From Streptomyces sp. CB02400 (GTDB lineage Bacteria; Actinomycetota; Actinomycetes; Streptomycetales; Streptomycetaceae), in NCBI RefSeq assembly GCF_001905725.1, contig NZ_LIWB01000022.1, positions 1 through 64,000 on the forward strand: DNA of 64,000 nt. The letters are read 5' to 3'. Positions within the stretch are counted from its first letter, which is position 1, and each line of letters opens with the position of its first letter. The notes below the pieces were generated by a model, which made no database searches, was not told where the DNA came from, and was given only the letters and a program-made list of their open reading frames with translations. Made by a program: the position numbers and the translations under genes. Shown here piece by piece: positions 16,369 through 23,891 of this stretch.

Positions 16369-18090
16369 TCAGCCGGCGTAGGGGTCCTGGACCGTGCCCG
16401 GACGGGCGAGGAACTCGAAGTCGCAGCCGGTGTCGGCCTGCGTGATCTGCTCGTTGTAGAGCGCGCCGTAACCGCGCTCGTAGCGCACGGGCGGCGGCGT
16501 CCACCGCTCCCGGCGGCGTGCCAGCTCCTCGTCGTCGACATTGAGCCGAAGGACGCGGTTCTCGACGTCGAGGGTGATCGAGTCCCCGGTGCGTACGAGG
16601 GCGAGCGGTCCGCCGACGTACGACTCGGGGGCGACGTGCAGGACGCACGCGCCGTAACTCGTCCCGCTCATCCGGGCGTCGGAGATCCGCACCATGTCCC
16701 GCACCCCCTGCTTGAGCAGGTGGTCGGGCAGGGGCAGCATCCCGTACTCGGGCATGCCGGGGCCGCCCTTGGGGCCGGCGTTGCGCAGGACCAGCACGCT
16801 GTCGGCGGTGATGTTCAGCGCCGGGTCGTTGATGGTCCGCTGCATCTGCTTGTAGTCGTCGAAGACGACGGCGGTACCGGTGTGCCGCAGCAGGTGCGGT
16901 TCGGCGGCGATGTGCTTGATGACGGCGCCGTCCGGGCAGAGGTTGCCGCGCAGTACGGCGACCCCGCCCTCGTCCGCGACCGGGTTGTCGCGGGTGCGGA
17001 TGACGTCGTCGTCGTGCACCTGCGCGCCGGCGATCTGCTCGCGCAGGGTGTCGTGGCAGACGGTGGGACGGTCCAGGTGGAGCAGGTCCGGGATCCGGGA
17101 GAGGAACCCGGGCAGTCCGCCCGCGAAGTGGAAGTCCTCCATCAGGTACGTCTGTCCGCCGGGCCGCACGTTGGCCAGCACCGGGACGGTGCGGGCGATG
17201 CGGTCGAAGTCGTCGAGGGTGAGCTTGACGCCCGCGCGTCCGGCCATGGCGATCAGGTGGATGACGGCGTTGGTGGAGCCGCCGAGTCCGAGGACGGTCG
17301 TGACCGCGTCCTCGAAGGCGTCCGCGGTGAGGATGTCGCTCAGTTTGCGGTCCTTGTGGACCAGGTCGACGATGGTCAGGCCCGCCTTGGCGGCCATCCG
17401 GTCGTGCCCGGAGTCGACGGCCGGGATGCTGGAGGCGCCCGGGACCGTGACGCCGAGGGCCTCGGCGGCGGCGGTCAGCGTGGACGCCGTACCCATGGTC
17501 ATGCAGTGGCCGGGCGAGCGGGCCAGGCCGCTCTCCAGTTCCTGCATCTCGCAGTCGCCGATGACACCGGCGCGCTTGTCGTCCCAGTACTTCCACATGT
17601 CGGTGCCGGAACCGAGGACCTCGTTGCGCCAGTGCCCGGGCAGCATGGGCCCGGCGGGCACGAACACGGTGGGCAGGTCTGCACTGGCGGCGCCCATCAG
17701 CAGGGCGGGCGTGGACTTGTCGCAGCCGCCCATCAGCACGGCGCCGTCGACCGGGTACGACCGCAGCAGCTCCTCGGTCTCCATGGCGAGGAGGTTGCGG
17801 TAGAGCATGGGGGTCGGCTTCTGGAAGGTCTCGCTGAGGGTGGAGACCGGGAATTCGAGGGGGAAGCCGCCCGCCTGCCACACCCCCCGCTTGACGGCCT
17901 GCGCGCGGTCGCGCAGGTGGACGTGGCAGGGGTTGATGTCGGACCAGGTGTTGAGGATCGCGATGACCGGCTTGCCCAGGTGCTCCTCGGGGAGGTAGCC
18001 GAGCTGGCGGGTGCGGGCGCGGTGGCTGAAGGAGCGCAGGCCGTCGGTGCCGTACCACTGGTGGCTGCGGAGCTGCTCGGGGGATTTCAT
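16369..18090 (-). CDS. IlvD/Edd-family sugar-acid dehydratase
   Basis: 573-aa Fe-S dehydratase. Three predicted cluster cysteines are visible: Cys55 (INPCH), Cys123 (GGCDKS) and Cys196 (PGHCMTMG); the adjacent Asp124-Lys125 is the usual Mg/carbamate region. The sequence resembles aldonate dehydratases such as L-arabinonate, D-xylonate or D-galactonate dehydratase more than the branched-chain amino-acid enzyme. Coupling by ATGA to a DHDPS-family aldolase/dehydratase gene and to a GntR regulator supports sugar-acid catabolism, giving a 2-keto-3-deoxy acid. L-arabinonate is an attractive substrate in a pectin locus; galactonate is an alternative. Confidence 0.85.
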   Translation of the reverse strand: MKSPEQLRSHQWYGTDGLRSFSHRARTRQLGYLPEEHLGKPVIAILNTWSDINPCHVHLRDRAQAVKRGVWQAGGFPLEFPVSTLSETFQKPTPMLYRNLLAMETEELLRSYPVDGAVLMGGCDKSTPALLMGAASADLPTVFVPAGPMLPGHWRNEVLGSGTDMWKYWDDKRAGVIGDCEMQELESGLARSPGHCMTMGTASTLTAAAEALGVTVPGASSIPAVDSGHDRMAAKAGLTIVDLVHKDRKLSDILTADAFEDAVTTVLGLGGSTNAVIHLIAMAGRAGVKLTLDDFDRIARTVPVLANVRPGGQTYLMEDFHFAGGLPGFLSRIPDLLHLDRPTVCHDTLREQIAGAQVHDDDVIRTRDNPVADEGGVAVLRGNLCPDGAVIKHIAAEPHLLRHTGTAVVFDDYKQMQRTINDPALNITADSVLVLRNAGPKGGPGMPEYGMLPLPDHLLKQGVRDMVRISDARMSGTSYGACVLHVAPESYVGGPLALVRTGDSITLDVENRVLRLNVDDEELARRRERWTPPPVRYERGYGALYNEQITQADTGCDFEFLARPGTVQDPYAG

Positions 18091-18995
18091 ATGGCCCACC
18101 CCGCGGCGATGGCGGCGACCTCGGCGCGCTCGCTCTCCGGCAGCGGTTTGCTCGGCGGGCGGACCTCGCGGCGGCACAGGCCGAGGGAGGCGAGGGCCTC
18201 CTTGACGACGGTGACGTTGTTGGCGGAGCCGTTGGCGGCGCGCAGTTCCTCGAAGCGGCGGATCTGCTCCCACACCTTCATGGCGGTCGGGTAGTCGCCG
18301 GAGCGCAGCGCCTCGATCATGTTCAGCGAGACGGACGGGGCGACGTTGACCAGGCCCGAGGTGAAGCCGGTGGCGCCGGCCGAGAAGTAGGAGGGGGCGT
18401 ACGGCTCGGCCAGCCCCGCCACCCACACGAACCGTTCCAGTCCCGCGTCCCGGGCGAACGCGGCGAACTTCGACGCGTCCGGCACGGCGTACTTCACGCC
18501 GATCACGTTGGGGCAGGCGTCGGCGAGTTCGGCGAGCCGGGCGCCGGTGAGCTGGGCGTTGCGGATGTAGGGGACGACGCCCAGTTCGGGCACCGCCTCG
18601 GCGATCGCGCGGTGGTAGTCGACCCAGCCGCTCTGCGAGACGTAGGGGTGGACGGGCTGGTGCACCATCACCATCTGCGCGCCGAGTTCCCGGGCGTGCC
18701 GCGCGGAGTCGACGGCGGTGGGCACGTCGTGGCCCACCCCGACCAGGATCACCGAGCGGTCGCCGGCCTCCTCGACGGTCAGCTCGGTGACCAGCCGGCG
18801 CTCGTCGGGGGTCAGGGCGTAGAACTCGCCGGTGTTGCCGTTGGGGGTGAGGGTCGTGATGCCACCGTCGAGGAGACGACGCAGCAGGGCCCGGTAGGTG
18901 CCTGGGTCGACGGAGCCGTCCTCGGCGAACGGGGTCACCGGGATCGCCACCACGTCGGCCAGGGCCGCCCGCTGGGTCTCGAACGTCGTTGTCAT
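18087..18995 (-). CDS. DHDPS-family 2-keto-3-deoxy sugar-acid aldolase or dehydratase
   Basis: 302-aa TIM-barrel enzyme of the dihydrodipicolinate synthase/N-acetylneuraminate lyase family. Schiff-base Lys168 is in VIGVKYA and Tyr143 in VVPYIRN; the substrate carboxylate loop is NGNTGEF. This is not likely to be a true DapA, since context is catabolic: it overlaps the GntR stop (ATGA) and the dehydratase start (ATGA). It probably acts on the 2-keto-3-deoxy product of the dehydratase, either splitting it (aldolase) or dehydrating it to a semialdehyde (as 2-keto-3-deoxy-L-arabinonate dehydratase does). Confidence 0.85.
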   Translation of the reverse strand: MTTTFETQRAALADVVAIPVTPFAEDGSVDPGTYRALLRRLLDGGITTLTPNGNTGEFYALTPDERRLVTELTVEEAGDRSVILVGVGHDVPTAVDSARHARELGAQMVMVHQPVHPYVSQSGWVDYHRAIAEAVPELGVVPYIRNAQLTGARLAELADACPNVIGVKYAVPDASKFAAFARDAGLERFVWVAGLAEPYAPSYFSAGATGFTSGLVNVAPSVSLNMIEALRSGDYPTAMKVWEQIRRFEELRAANGSANNVTVVKEALASLGLCRREVRPPSKPLPESERAEVAAIAAGWAI

Positions 18996-19678
18996 GCCTG
19001 ACCGTCCTCTTTCTGGGCTTCCGGGGCCGCCTCGAAGTCCTCTTCGACCTCGGGGAAGGCCCGTCGCACGAACGACGCGATGTGCGAGTGCAGGGCGCGT
19101 GCCGCGCCGTCCGCGTCCCCGTCGAGCGCGAGCCGCAGGATCTCGCGGTGCTCGCTCGCCTCCCGTTCCCAGGAGGGGTCGGCGGCCCAGGCGACGGCCG
19201 AGACGAGGGCGGCCTGGTCGCGGACCTCGTCGAGCATCCGGCCGAGCAGCGGGTTGCCGCAGGGCACGTAGAGGGCGCGGTGGAACTCGCGGTTGGCGAG
19301 CGACCGTTCGGCGGTGTCGTCGGCCTGGTCGGCGCGGGTCAGCGCGTCGCGTGCGGCGTCCAGGGAGGCGCCGCGGCGCACGGCGCGCTTGAGTGCCTCG
19401 GGCTCCAGGAGCAGCCGTACGTCGTAGACCTCGCGTGCCATGTCCGCGTCGACCATGCGCACCGTGACGCCCTTGTACTGGTTCATCACGACCAGACCGG
19501 TGCCGGCCAGGGTCTTGAGCGCCTCGCGCACCGGGGTCTTGGACACCCCGAACTGTGCGGCGAGGTCGGTCTCGACCAGGGCCTGGCCCGGTGTGAACCG
19601 GCCGGTGAGTATGCGGCGTTTGATCTCCTCCAGCACGTACTGCGTGCGGGAGGGGATCGGCGTGGGCACAGAGGTCAT
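18992..19678 (-). CDS. GntR/FCD-family transcriptional regulator
   Basis: 228-aa regulator: winged helix at residues about 8-75 (YVLEEIKRRILTGRFTPGQAL, then VSKTPVREALKTLAGTGLV) and an all-helical FCD ligand domain with the metal-binding pattern Asp...His (EFHRAL, HREIL, HIASF). FCD regulators often sense sugar acids. ATG 19678, with GAGAGG upstream, is preferred over GTG/ATG codons further up, which would cover the repeat-rich leader. First gene of the three-gene sugar-acid operon; likely autoregulated through sites at 19686-19757. Confidence 0.9.
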   Translation of the reverse strand: MTSVPTPIPSRTQYVLEEIKRRILTGRFTPGQALVETDLAAQFGVSKTPVREALKTLAGTGLVVMNQYKGVTVRMVDADMAREVYDVRLLLEPEALKRAVRRGASLDAARDALTRADQADDTAERSLANREFHRALYVPCGNPLLGRMLDEVRDQAALVSAVAWAADPSWEREASEHREILRLALDGDADGAARALHSHIASFVRRAFPEVEEDFEAAPEAQKEDGQA

Positions 19679-19685
19679 GCGCGCC

Positions 19686-19757
19686 TCTCGGATTTCGCGT
19701 CGGATCTCGCGTATCGGATCTCGCGTATCGCGTCTCATATATGACGTACGAAGTACG
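19686..19757. promoter_or_regulatory. Promoter/operator region of the GntR operon
   Basis: The leader holds degenerate direct repeats of CGGATCTCGCGTAT and an inverted repeat CGTAC-GAA-GTACG at 19745-19757, next to TCATATATGA. GntR-type regulators commonly bind short palindromes of this size. Assignment to the adjacent regulator is inference. Confidence 0.4.
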
Positions 19758-19824
19758 ACGCCGATGACCGTAAGAGCGGCCCGGAGTTTCGTCAATGCTT
19801 CTGACAAAGGAACTTGGTGTTGCC

Positions 19825-20577
19825 TCACACGGTGTACGTGCGGCCCTCCCGGGCGGTGGCGGTGGGTCCGCCGAAGGCGGAGGCGGCCCGGACGGTCGCC
19901 TCCTCGGGGGTGAGCGTGGGGCCGACGTGCGTGACGAGGAGTTCGCGCACGCCCGCCCGCCAGGCGGTGTCACCGGCGTCCTCGGGTGTCAGGTGGACCC
20001 GTTCGCTTTCGCGATGCTCGTCGATGTCCGCCTCGCAGAGGAACAGGTCGGCGTCGCGGGCGAGTCCGGTGAGGGCGGCGCACGGTCCGCTGTCCCCGGA
20101 GTAGGCGAGGACGCGCCCCGCGCACTCGGCGCGCAGCCCGTAGGCCTCGACGTCGTGGACGACGGCGGTGGAGGTGAGGGACAGGCCGCCGTATTGGACG
20201 GCCTGCCCGTCGTCCAACGGCCGGAAGTCGAATACGCCGCTGAGGAAACCGGTGTCGGGGCGCCCGAAGAACCCGGCGAGGCGCCGCGCGCAGTCGGCCG
20301 GCGCGTGGACCGGGATCGGCACGGGCGGGGTGAGCCCGCCGTAGGCCAGGCCGTACACGGCGGCGAGCAGATCGGCGCTGTGGTCGGCGTGCAGATGGGA
20401 GATCCACACGGCGTCGATGCGGGCGGGGTCCGTGTGCCGTCGCAACTCGGCGAACGTCCCGAACCCGGCGTCGACCCACACCTCGGCGCCTCCGCCGCGC
20501 AGGAGGTGCCCGGAGCTGGGGCGGTCCGGGCCGGGGTGCGGGGAGGCGGTGCCGAGGACGGTGAGGGTGAGAGTCAT
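19825..20577 (-). CDS. MBL-fold metal-dependent hydrolase
   Basis: 250-aa metallo-beta-lactamase-fold protein with the Zn motif HLHADHSAD, a later Asp (YSGDSG) and a C-terminal His (THVGPT). The overall plan resembles ribonuclease Z/PhnP-type phosphodiesterases, which lack an extra N-terminal domain. Cytoplasmic. It lies upstream of the GntR gene on the same strand with a 146-bp gap, and its last codons come from the Ala-rich EATVRAASAFGG segment. Substrate unknown. Confidence 0.8.
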   Translation of the reverse strand: MTLTLTVLGTASPHPGPDRPSSGHLLRGGGAEVWVDAGFGTFAELRRHTDPARIDAVWISHLHADHSADLLAAVYGLAYGGLTPPVPIPVHAPADCARRLAGFFGRPDTGFLSGVFDFRPLDDGQAVQYGGLSLTSTAVVHDVEAYGLRAECAGRVLAYSGDSGPCAALTGLARDADLFLCEADIDEHRESERVHLTPEDAGDTAWRAGVRELLVTHVGPTLTPEEATVRAASAFGGPTATAREGRTYTV

Positions 20578-20644
20578 GCGGGGAGGCTACGAGGCGCTCC
20601 CCGGCCCTCGCGCGCGCTTTGTGCCGACCGCGGTCCAGCCCTGG

Positions 20645-21238
20645 TTATGCCGACCTCGTCCAGCCCGGGTCCCGGCCGCTCAGCCCGATCGTCCGGTCCA
20701 GGAGCGGGGCGTCGGGCGGGACGGGGACGACGGGACCGAAGATGCCGCCGCCCCCGTCGGAGTCCGCGGCGGTGGCCAGGAGGAAGTCGTACGACGCCCG
20801 CAGCGGGGCGGGGTCGGGCGCGTACGACTGGCCGGTCGCGCGGGCCAGGTCCCAGCCGTGGATCACCAGTTCGTCGGTGACGACGGCACCGGCGGCCGCA
20901 CCCGGCAGGTCCACACCGCCCGCGCGGGTCATGCCGGTCCAGGCCGCCGGGTCCCGCCAGACCTCGGCGAGCTCGTCGAGCACCTTGGGCAGCTCCTCGC
21001 GCCAACCGGGTCCGATGTCCGGCAGGGCGGCCTCCGGGCTGGTGTCGGTGGTGACACCCAGCTCCTTGCGGCCCGCGTCCCGGAAGGCGACGGCCAGCCC
21101 GAGAAGGTGGCCCAGCATGTTCCGTACCGCGTACCGCGGACAGGGTGTCCCGTCCGCCAGTTGCTCGTCCGTGACGCCCTCGGCGAGACGCGCCACGATC
21201 CGGGTCTGCGGTCCGAGGTCGAAAATGGTGTCGGGCAT
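20645..21238 (-). CDS. Mycothiol-dependent maleylpyruvate isomerase-like (TIGR03086-type) protein
   Basis: 197-aa protein with the DinB/MDMPI four-helix plan: an early helix with RNMLGHLLGLAVAFR, a central DELVIHGWDLARATGQ motif, and a hydrophobic C-terminal helix bundle. His residues in GHLL and VIHGWDLA are the expected metal ligands. ATG 21238 is used because AGGAGGAGC lies upstream; the open frame extends to 21298. Members of this family are mostly uncharacterised in Streptomyces; a thiol-dependent isomerase or transferase is possible. Confidence 0.75.
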   Translation of the reverse strand: MPDTIFDLGPQTRIVARLAEGVTDEQLADGTPCPRYAVRNMLGHLLGLAVAFRDAGRKELGVTTDTSPEAALPDIGPGWREELPKVLDELAEVWRDPAAWTGMTRAGGVDLPGAAAGAVVTDELVIHGWDLARATGQSYAPDPAPLRASYDFLLATAADSDGGGGIFGPVVPVPPDAPLLDRTIGLSGRDPGWTRSA

Positions 21239-21314
21239 CGGGCTGCTCCTCCTGACGGTCTTCCTGGGAGGTAGACCGATCCCGGCCGCGGAACTCATCG
21301 CCCGGCCGTCCCGT

Positions 21315-21355
21315 TTCTAAGACACCTGCCCGATCCCCGCGGCCGGTCCTTAGAA
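21315..21355. promoter_or_regulatory. Inverted repeat in divergent promoter region
   Basis: TTCTAAG (21315-21321) and CTTAGAA (21349-21355) face each other across 27 bp, between the divergent MDMPI-like gene and the MFS gene. They could be a spaced operator or overlapping promoter elements for both genes. Weak evidence. Confidence 0.3.
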
Positions 21356-21370
21356 CCACGATGACCAGGC

Positions 21371-22570
21371 ATGACGACGACATGGACGGCGGCCCGCGTG
21401 GTGCGGGACCGGAATGCGGGCCTCTACCTCGCCGGGGTGGTGATCTCCGGCTTCGGCACCTCCGCGCTGTGGCTGGCCTCGGGCGTGTGGGTCAAGGACC
21501 TCACCGGCTCGGACGGCCTCGCGGCCCTGTGCGCGCTGGCGATGTGGGCGCCCACCCTCGCCGGCCCGCTGCTCGGCACGCTCGCCGACCGGTTCCGCCG
21601 CCGCCCGCTGCTGATCGCCGCGAGCCTGCTCATGGCGGTGCTCCTGCTCACCCTGTGCGCCGTCGACTCACCGCGCGGGCTGTGGCTGCTGTACGCGGTG
21701 CTGTTCGTGTACGGCGCGGCGGGCGTCGTCCACGACGCGGCCGAGTCGGCGCTGGTCGCCACCGCCGTGGACCGCTCCCTGCTCGGCGACTTCAACGGTC
21801 TGCGGATGACCGCCGACGAGGGCATGAAACTGCTGGCCCCGTTGGCGGGCGCGGGCCTCTACGCGGCGTACGGCGGGGCGGCCGTCGCCGTCCTGGACTC
21901 GGTCACCTTCCTGCTCGCCACGGTCGTGTACGCGTTCCTGCGGGTACGGGAGGACCGGCCGGCGCGCCCGACGGGCAGCCGCCGGGAGCAGACGGCCGAG
22001 GGTGCCCGCCGTCTGTGGGCGCATCCGGTGCTCCGCCCACTGGTGCTGGCGGGCGGCGCCACGATGCTGTGCGCGGGCCTGAGCGGGGCGCTGGTCTACG
22101 CCGTGGTCGACGCTCTCGGCCACTCCCCCGCGTACGCCGGTGTGCTGTACGCCGTCCAGGGCGCGGGGTCGGTGGCGGTCGGCCTGCTCTCCGGCCCGGC
22201 CCTGCGCCGCCTCGGCGAACGGCGCTTCGCGGCGTACGGCATCGCCGTACTGGCCGTCGCGGTGGCACTGCGCGCGGTGCCGGACGATCCTCTGGCATGG
22301 ACGTGCAGCGCGGCGATCGGCGCGGGCCTGCCCGCCGTACTGATCGCCACACTGACCGCCGTGCAGCGCGAGACCCCGGCCCCCCTGCTGGGCCGGGTCA
22401 CCGCCACCGCCAACACACTGGTGTTCACCCCGAACGTCCTCGGCCTGGCGGCGGGAGCGGCCCTGGTCGAACTCCTCGACCACCGACTGCTCCTGGCCAC
22501 CGTCGGCTGCGTCCTGACGGCAACGGCGGCAGCCCTGCTCGGCCACCGCCCCCTGGCCGTGTCGCCCTAG
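21371..22570 (+). CDS. MFS transporter
   Basis: 399-aa major-facilitator protein with about 12 predicted helices. The first cytoplasmic loop carries LADRFRRRPLL, the MFS motif-A signature. The central loop (RVREDRPARPTGSRREQ) separates the two halves. Resembles MFS_3-type exporters (enterobactin-exporter/macrolide-efflux group) more than sugar importers. ATG 21371 is used; an ATG at 21361 is in another frame. The ribosome-binding site is weak. Substrate cannot be inferred. Confidence 0.85.
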   Translation: MTTTWTAARVVRDRNAGLYLAGVVISGFGTSALWLASGVWVKDLTGSDGLAALCALAMWAPTLAGPLLGTLADRFRRRPLLIAASLLMAVLLLTLCAVDSPRGLWLLYAVLFVYGAAGVVHDAAESALVATAVDRSLLGDFNGLRMTADEGMKLLAPLAGAGLYAAYGGAAVAVLDSVTFLLATVVYAFLRVREDRPARPTGSRREQTAEGARRLWAHPVLRPLVLAGGATMLCAGLSGALVYAVVDALGHSPAYAGVLYAVQGAGSVAVGLLSGPALRRLGERRFAAYGIAVLAVAVALRAVPDDPLAWTCSAAIGAGLPAVLIATLTAVQRETPAPLLGRVTATANTLVFTPNVLGLAAGAALVELLDHRLLLATVGCVLTATAAALLGHRPLAVSP

Positions 22571-22571
22571 C

Positions 22572-22686
22572 TGCGGGCAATCGTGCCTCCCCCAGTGCCT
22601 TGAAGGCCTGGGAGGCACCCCCAGGGCGGCACGGGTGGGCGCAGCGGCACCCCTCCAGCGGGGCGAGCGGACACCCCCGGCCCGCA
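22572..22686. repeat. Dispersed intergenic repeat, copy A, with nested mini-palindrome
   Basis: The run GCGGGCAATCGTGCC ... GGCGGCACGGGTGGGCG ... CGGCACCCC ... ACACCCCCG recurs almost unchanged at 55432-55515. Copy A differs by an extra segment, 22585-22623, a hairpin-forming mini-element (GCCTCCCCCA ... GGGAGGCACCCCCA) with CCCCCAG at both edges. Located between the convergent MFS gene and the TIM-barrel gene. Confidence 0.7.
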
Positions 22687-22697
22687 CCCACACCCAC

Positions 22698-22727
22698 ACC
22701 GGCACCGGCACCGGCACCGGCACCGGC
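22698..22727. repeat. (ACCGGC)5 hexanucleotide microsatellite
   Basis: Five perfect tandem copies of a 6-bp unit directly abut the stop codon of the gene that ends at 22728. Copy number is likely to vary between strains through slippage but would not alter a reading frame here. Confidence 0.9.
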
Positions 22728-23891
22728 TCAGAACCCGGCCAACGCCGCCCGCACCGCCTCCAGATCCCCGTCCGACGCCAGCCCCGCGTGGTACAGGCGC
22801 AGTTCCGTCGCGCCCAGGCGGCGGGCTTCGGTGGCGTCGGCCGCTAGGGTGCCGGGGCTGCCGCCCATGCCGGAGACCACGGTGAAGTTGGCGGCCAGGA
22901 CGGTGTCCGCGCGGGCCTCCTCCGCGAACGGGGTCAGCAGGCCGGCGCCTCCCGTGCAGGGCACGACCACTCCGTCGGCGACGGAGAGGACGTGGGCCGG
23001 GTCGACGCCGGCGTTGGCGCCGCAGTGGTAGGAGACCGGGTCCGCGTGCAGGAGGACCTGGAAACCCCCGGGAGCTGCCTGTCGTACGGCGGTGACCGCG
23101 GCCTCCTGGAGCGTGCGGGCCGTTTCGTCGCGCCACGCGCGCGTGGCGTTCGCCGGTGTCTCGCCGAGGAGCTTCTCGACGCCCGCCCAGCCCCCGTCGG
23201 AGGGCGCCCCCCGCCACACCGGTTCCAGCGCGGCGCGTACGGCGGCGGCGAGTGCGTCGGCGTCCAGGCCCTGAGCGCCGTAGCCCTCGCGGCAGGACGG
23301 GCAGAAGCACAGGGACATCAGGTACTGCCCGGCGTCTCCGAGGCCGACCCCGGCGATCTTGTCGTGGGCGTGCAGATGGGCCAGTCCGTACCAGCCGAGG
23401 GACTCCAGTTCGGTGCCGCGCGCTCCGGGGCGCACCGCCGCCTCGGCGGCGAGGTCGGTCAGGTACGCGCGGGTGGCGGGCTGGGCGATGCACGGCGCCC
23501 AGGGGTAGCGGTCGCCGTAGGCGTTGACCACCGAGGTGTCCGGGTGCTCCGCGCCGAGGCGGGAGTTGTGCGCGAGCACCACCCATGTGTGCACCTCCAG
23601 GCCCGCGTCCGTGAGCGCGGCGGCGGCCTCGCCGAAGGCGTCTCCGGGCGCCCAGTCGCCGGCCGGGTACGGGCGCGGGGTGCGGTCCGCCCAGTGCTCC
23701 CCCACCGGGTACAGCACGGCCGCGTGCTCCGCGGTGACGACGCGGTGGCGCGGGTGGCGCGGGGTCAGCGCGCGGGTGGAGTGGTAGGCGGAGGCGAGCG
23801 TCACCTGTGCCGTGCCGAGCGCGGCGATCCGCGCGGGTGCCTCCGGGTCCCCGTTGACGTCCCAGGGGTAGACGAACGCCGACGTCCTCAC
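22728..23891 (-). CDS. Uncharacterised protein, possibly TIM-barrel, coupled to kdgD
   Basis: 387-aa protein I do not recognise with certainty. Start GTG 23891 overlaps the upstream stop as GTGA. Features: an N-terminal VYPWDVNGDPE segment, WVVLAHNSRLG, ESLGWYGLAHLHAHDKIAG and then CFCPSCREGYG, a Cys-rich metal-site-like motif similar in style to some GH42/GHL-type barrels, and a C-terminal VLLHADPVSYHCGANAGVD segment. No signal peptide. Alternating strands and helices suggest a (beta/alpha)8 barrel with glycosidase-like residues. Coupling to a uronate-pathway dehydratase suggests a role in uronic-acid or pectin-fragment use. Function unknown. Confidence 0.7.
   Translation of the reverse strand: MRTSAFVYPWDVNGDPEAPARIAALGTAQVTLASAYHSTRALTPRHPRHRVVTAEHAAVLYPVGEHWADRTPRPYPAGDWAPGDAFGEAAAALTDAGLEVHTWVVLAHNSRLGAEHPDTSVVNAYGDRYPWAPCIAQPATRAYLTDLAAEAAVRPGARGTELESLGWYGLAHLHAHDKIAGVGLGDAGQYLMSLCFCPSCREGYGAQGLDADALAAAVRAALEPVWRGAPSDGGWAGVEKLLGETPANATRAWRDETARTLQEAAVTAVRQAAPGGFQVLLHADPVSYHCGANAGVDPAHVLSVADGVVVPCTGGAGLLTPFAEEARADTVLAANFTVVSGMGGSPGTLAADATEARRLGATELRLYHAGLASDGDLEAVRAALAGF

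Noticed and set aside
14447..18058. Single 1203-aa ORF spanning the permease, dehydratase and flanks
   Set aside because: Only its last 298 codons match a family; the rest is Arg/Pro-rich shadow of the genes in the other frame.
18087..18995. Second dapA
   Set aside because: The DHDPS fold is shared, but operon context with a GntR regulator and an aldonate dehydratase points to sugar-acid catabolism.
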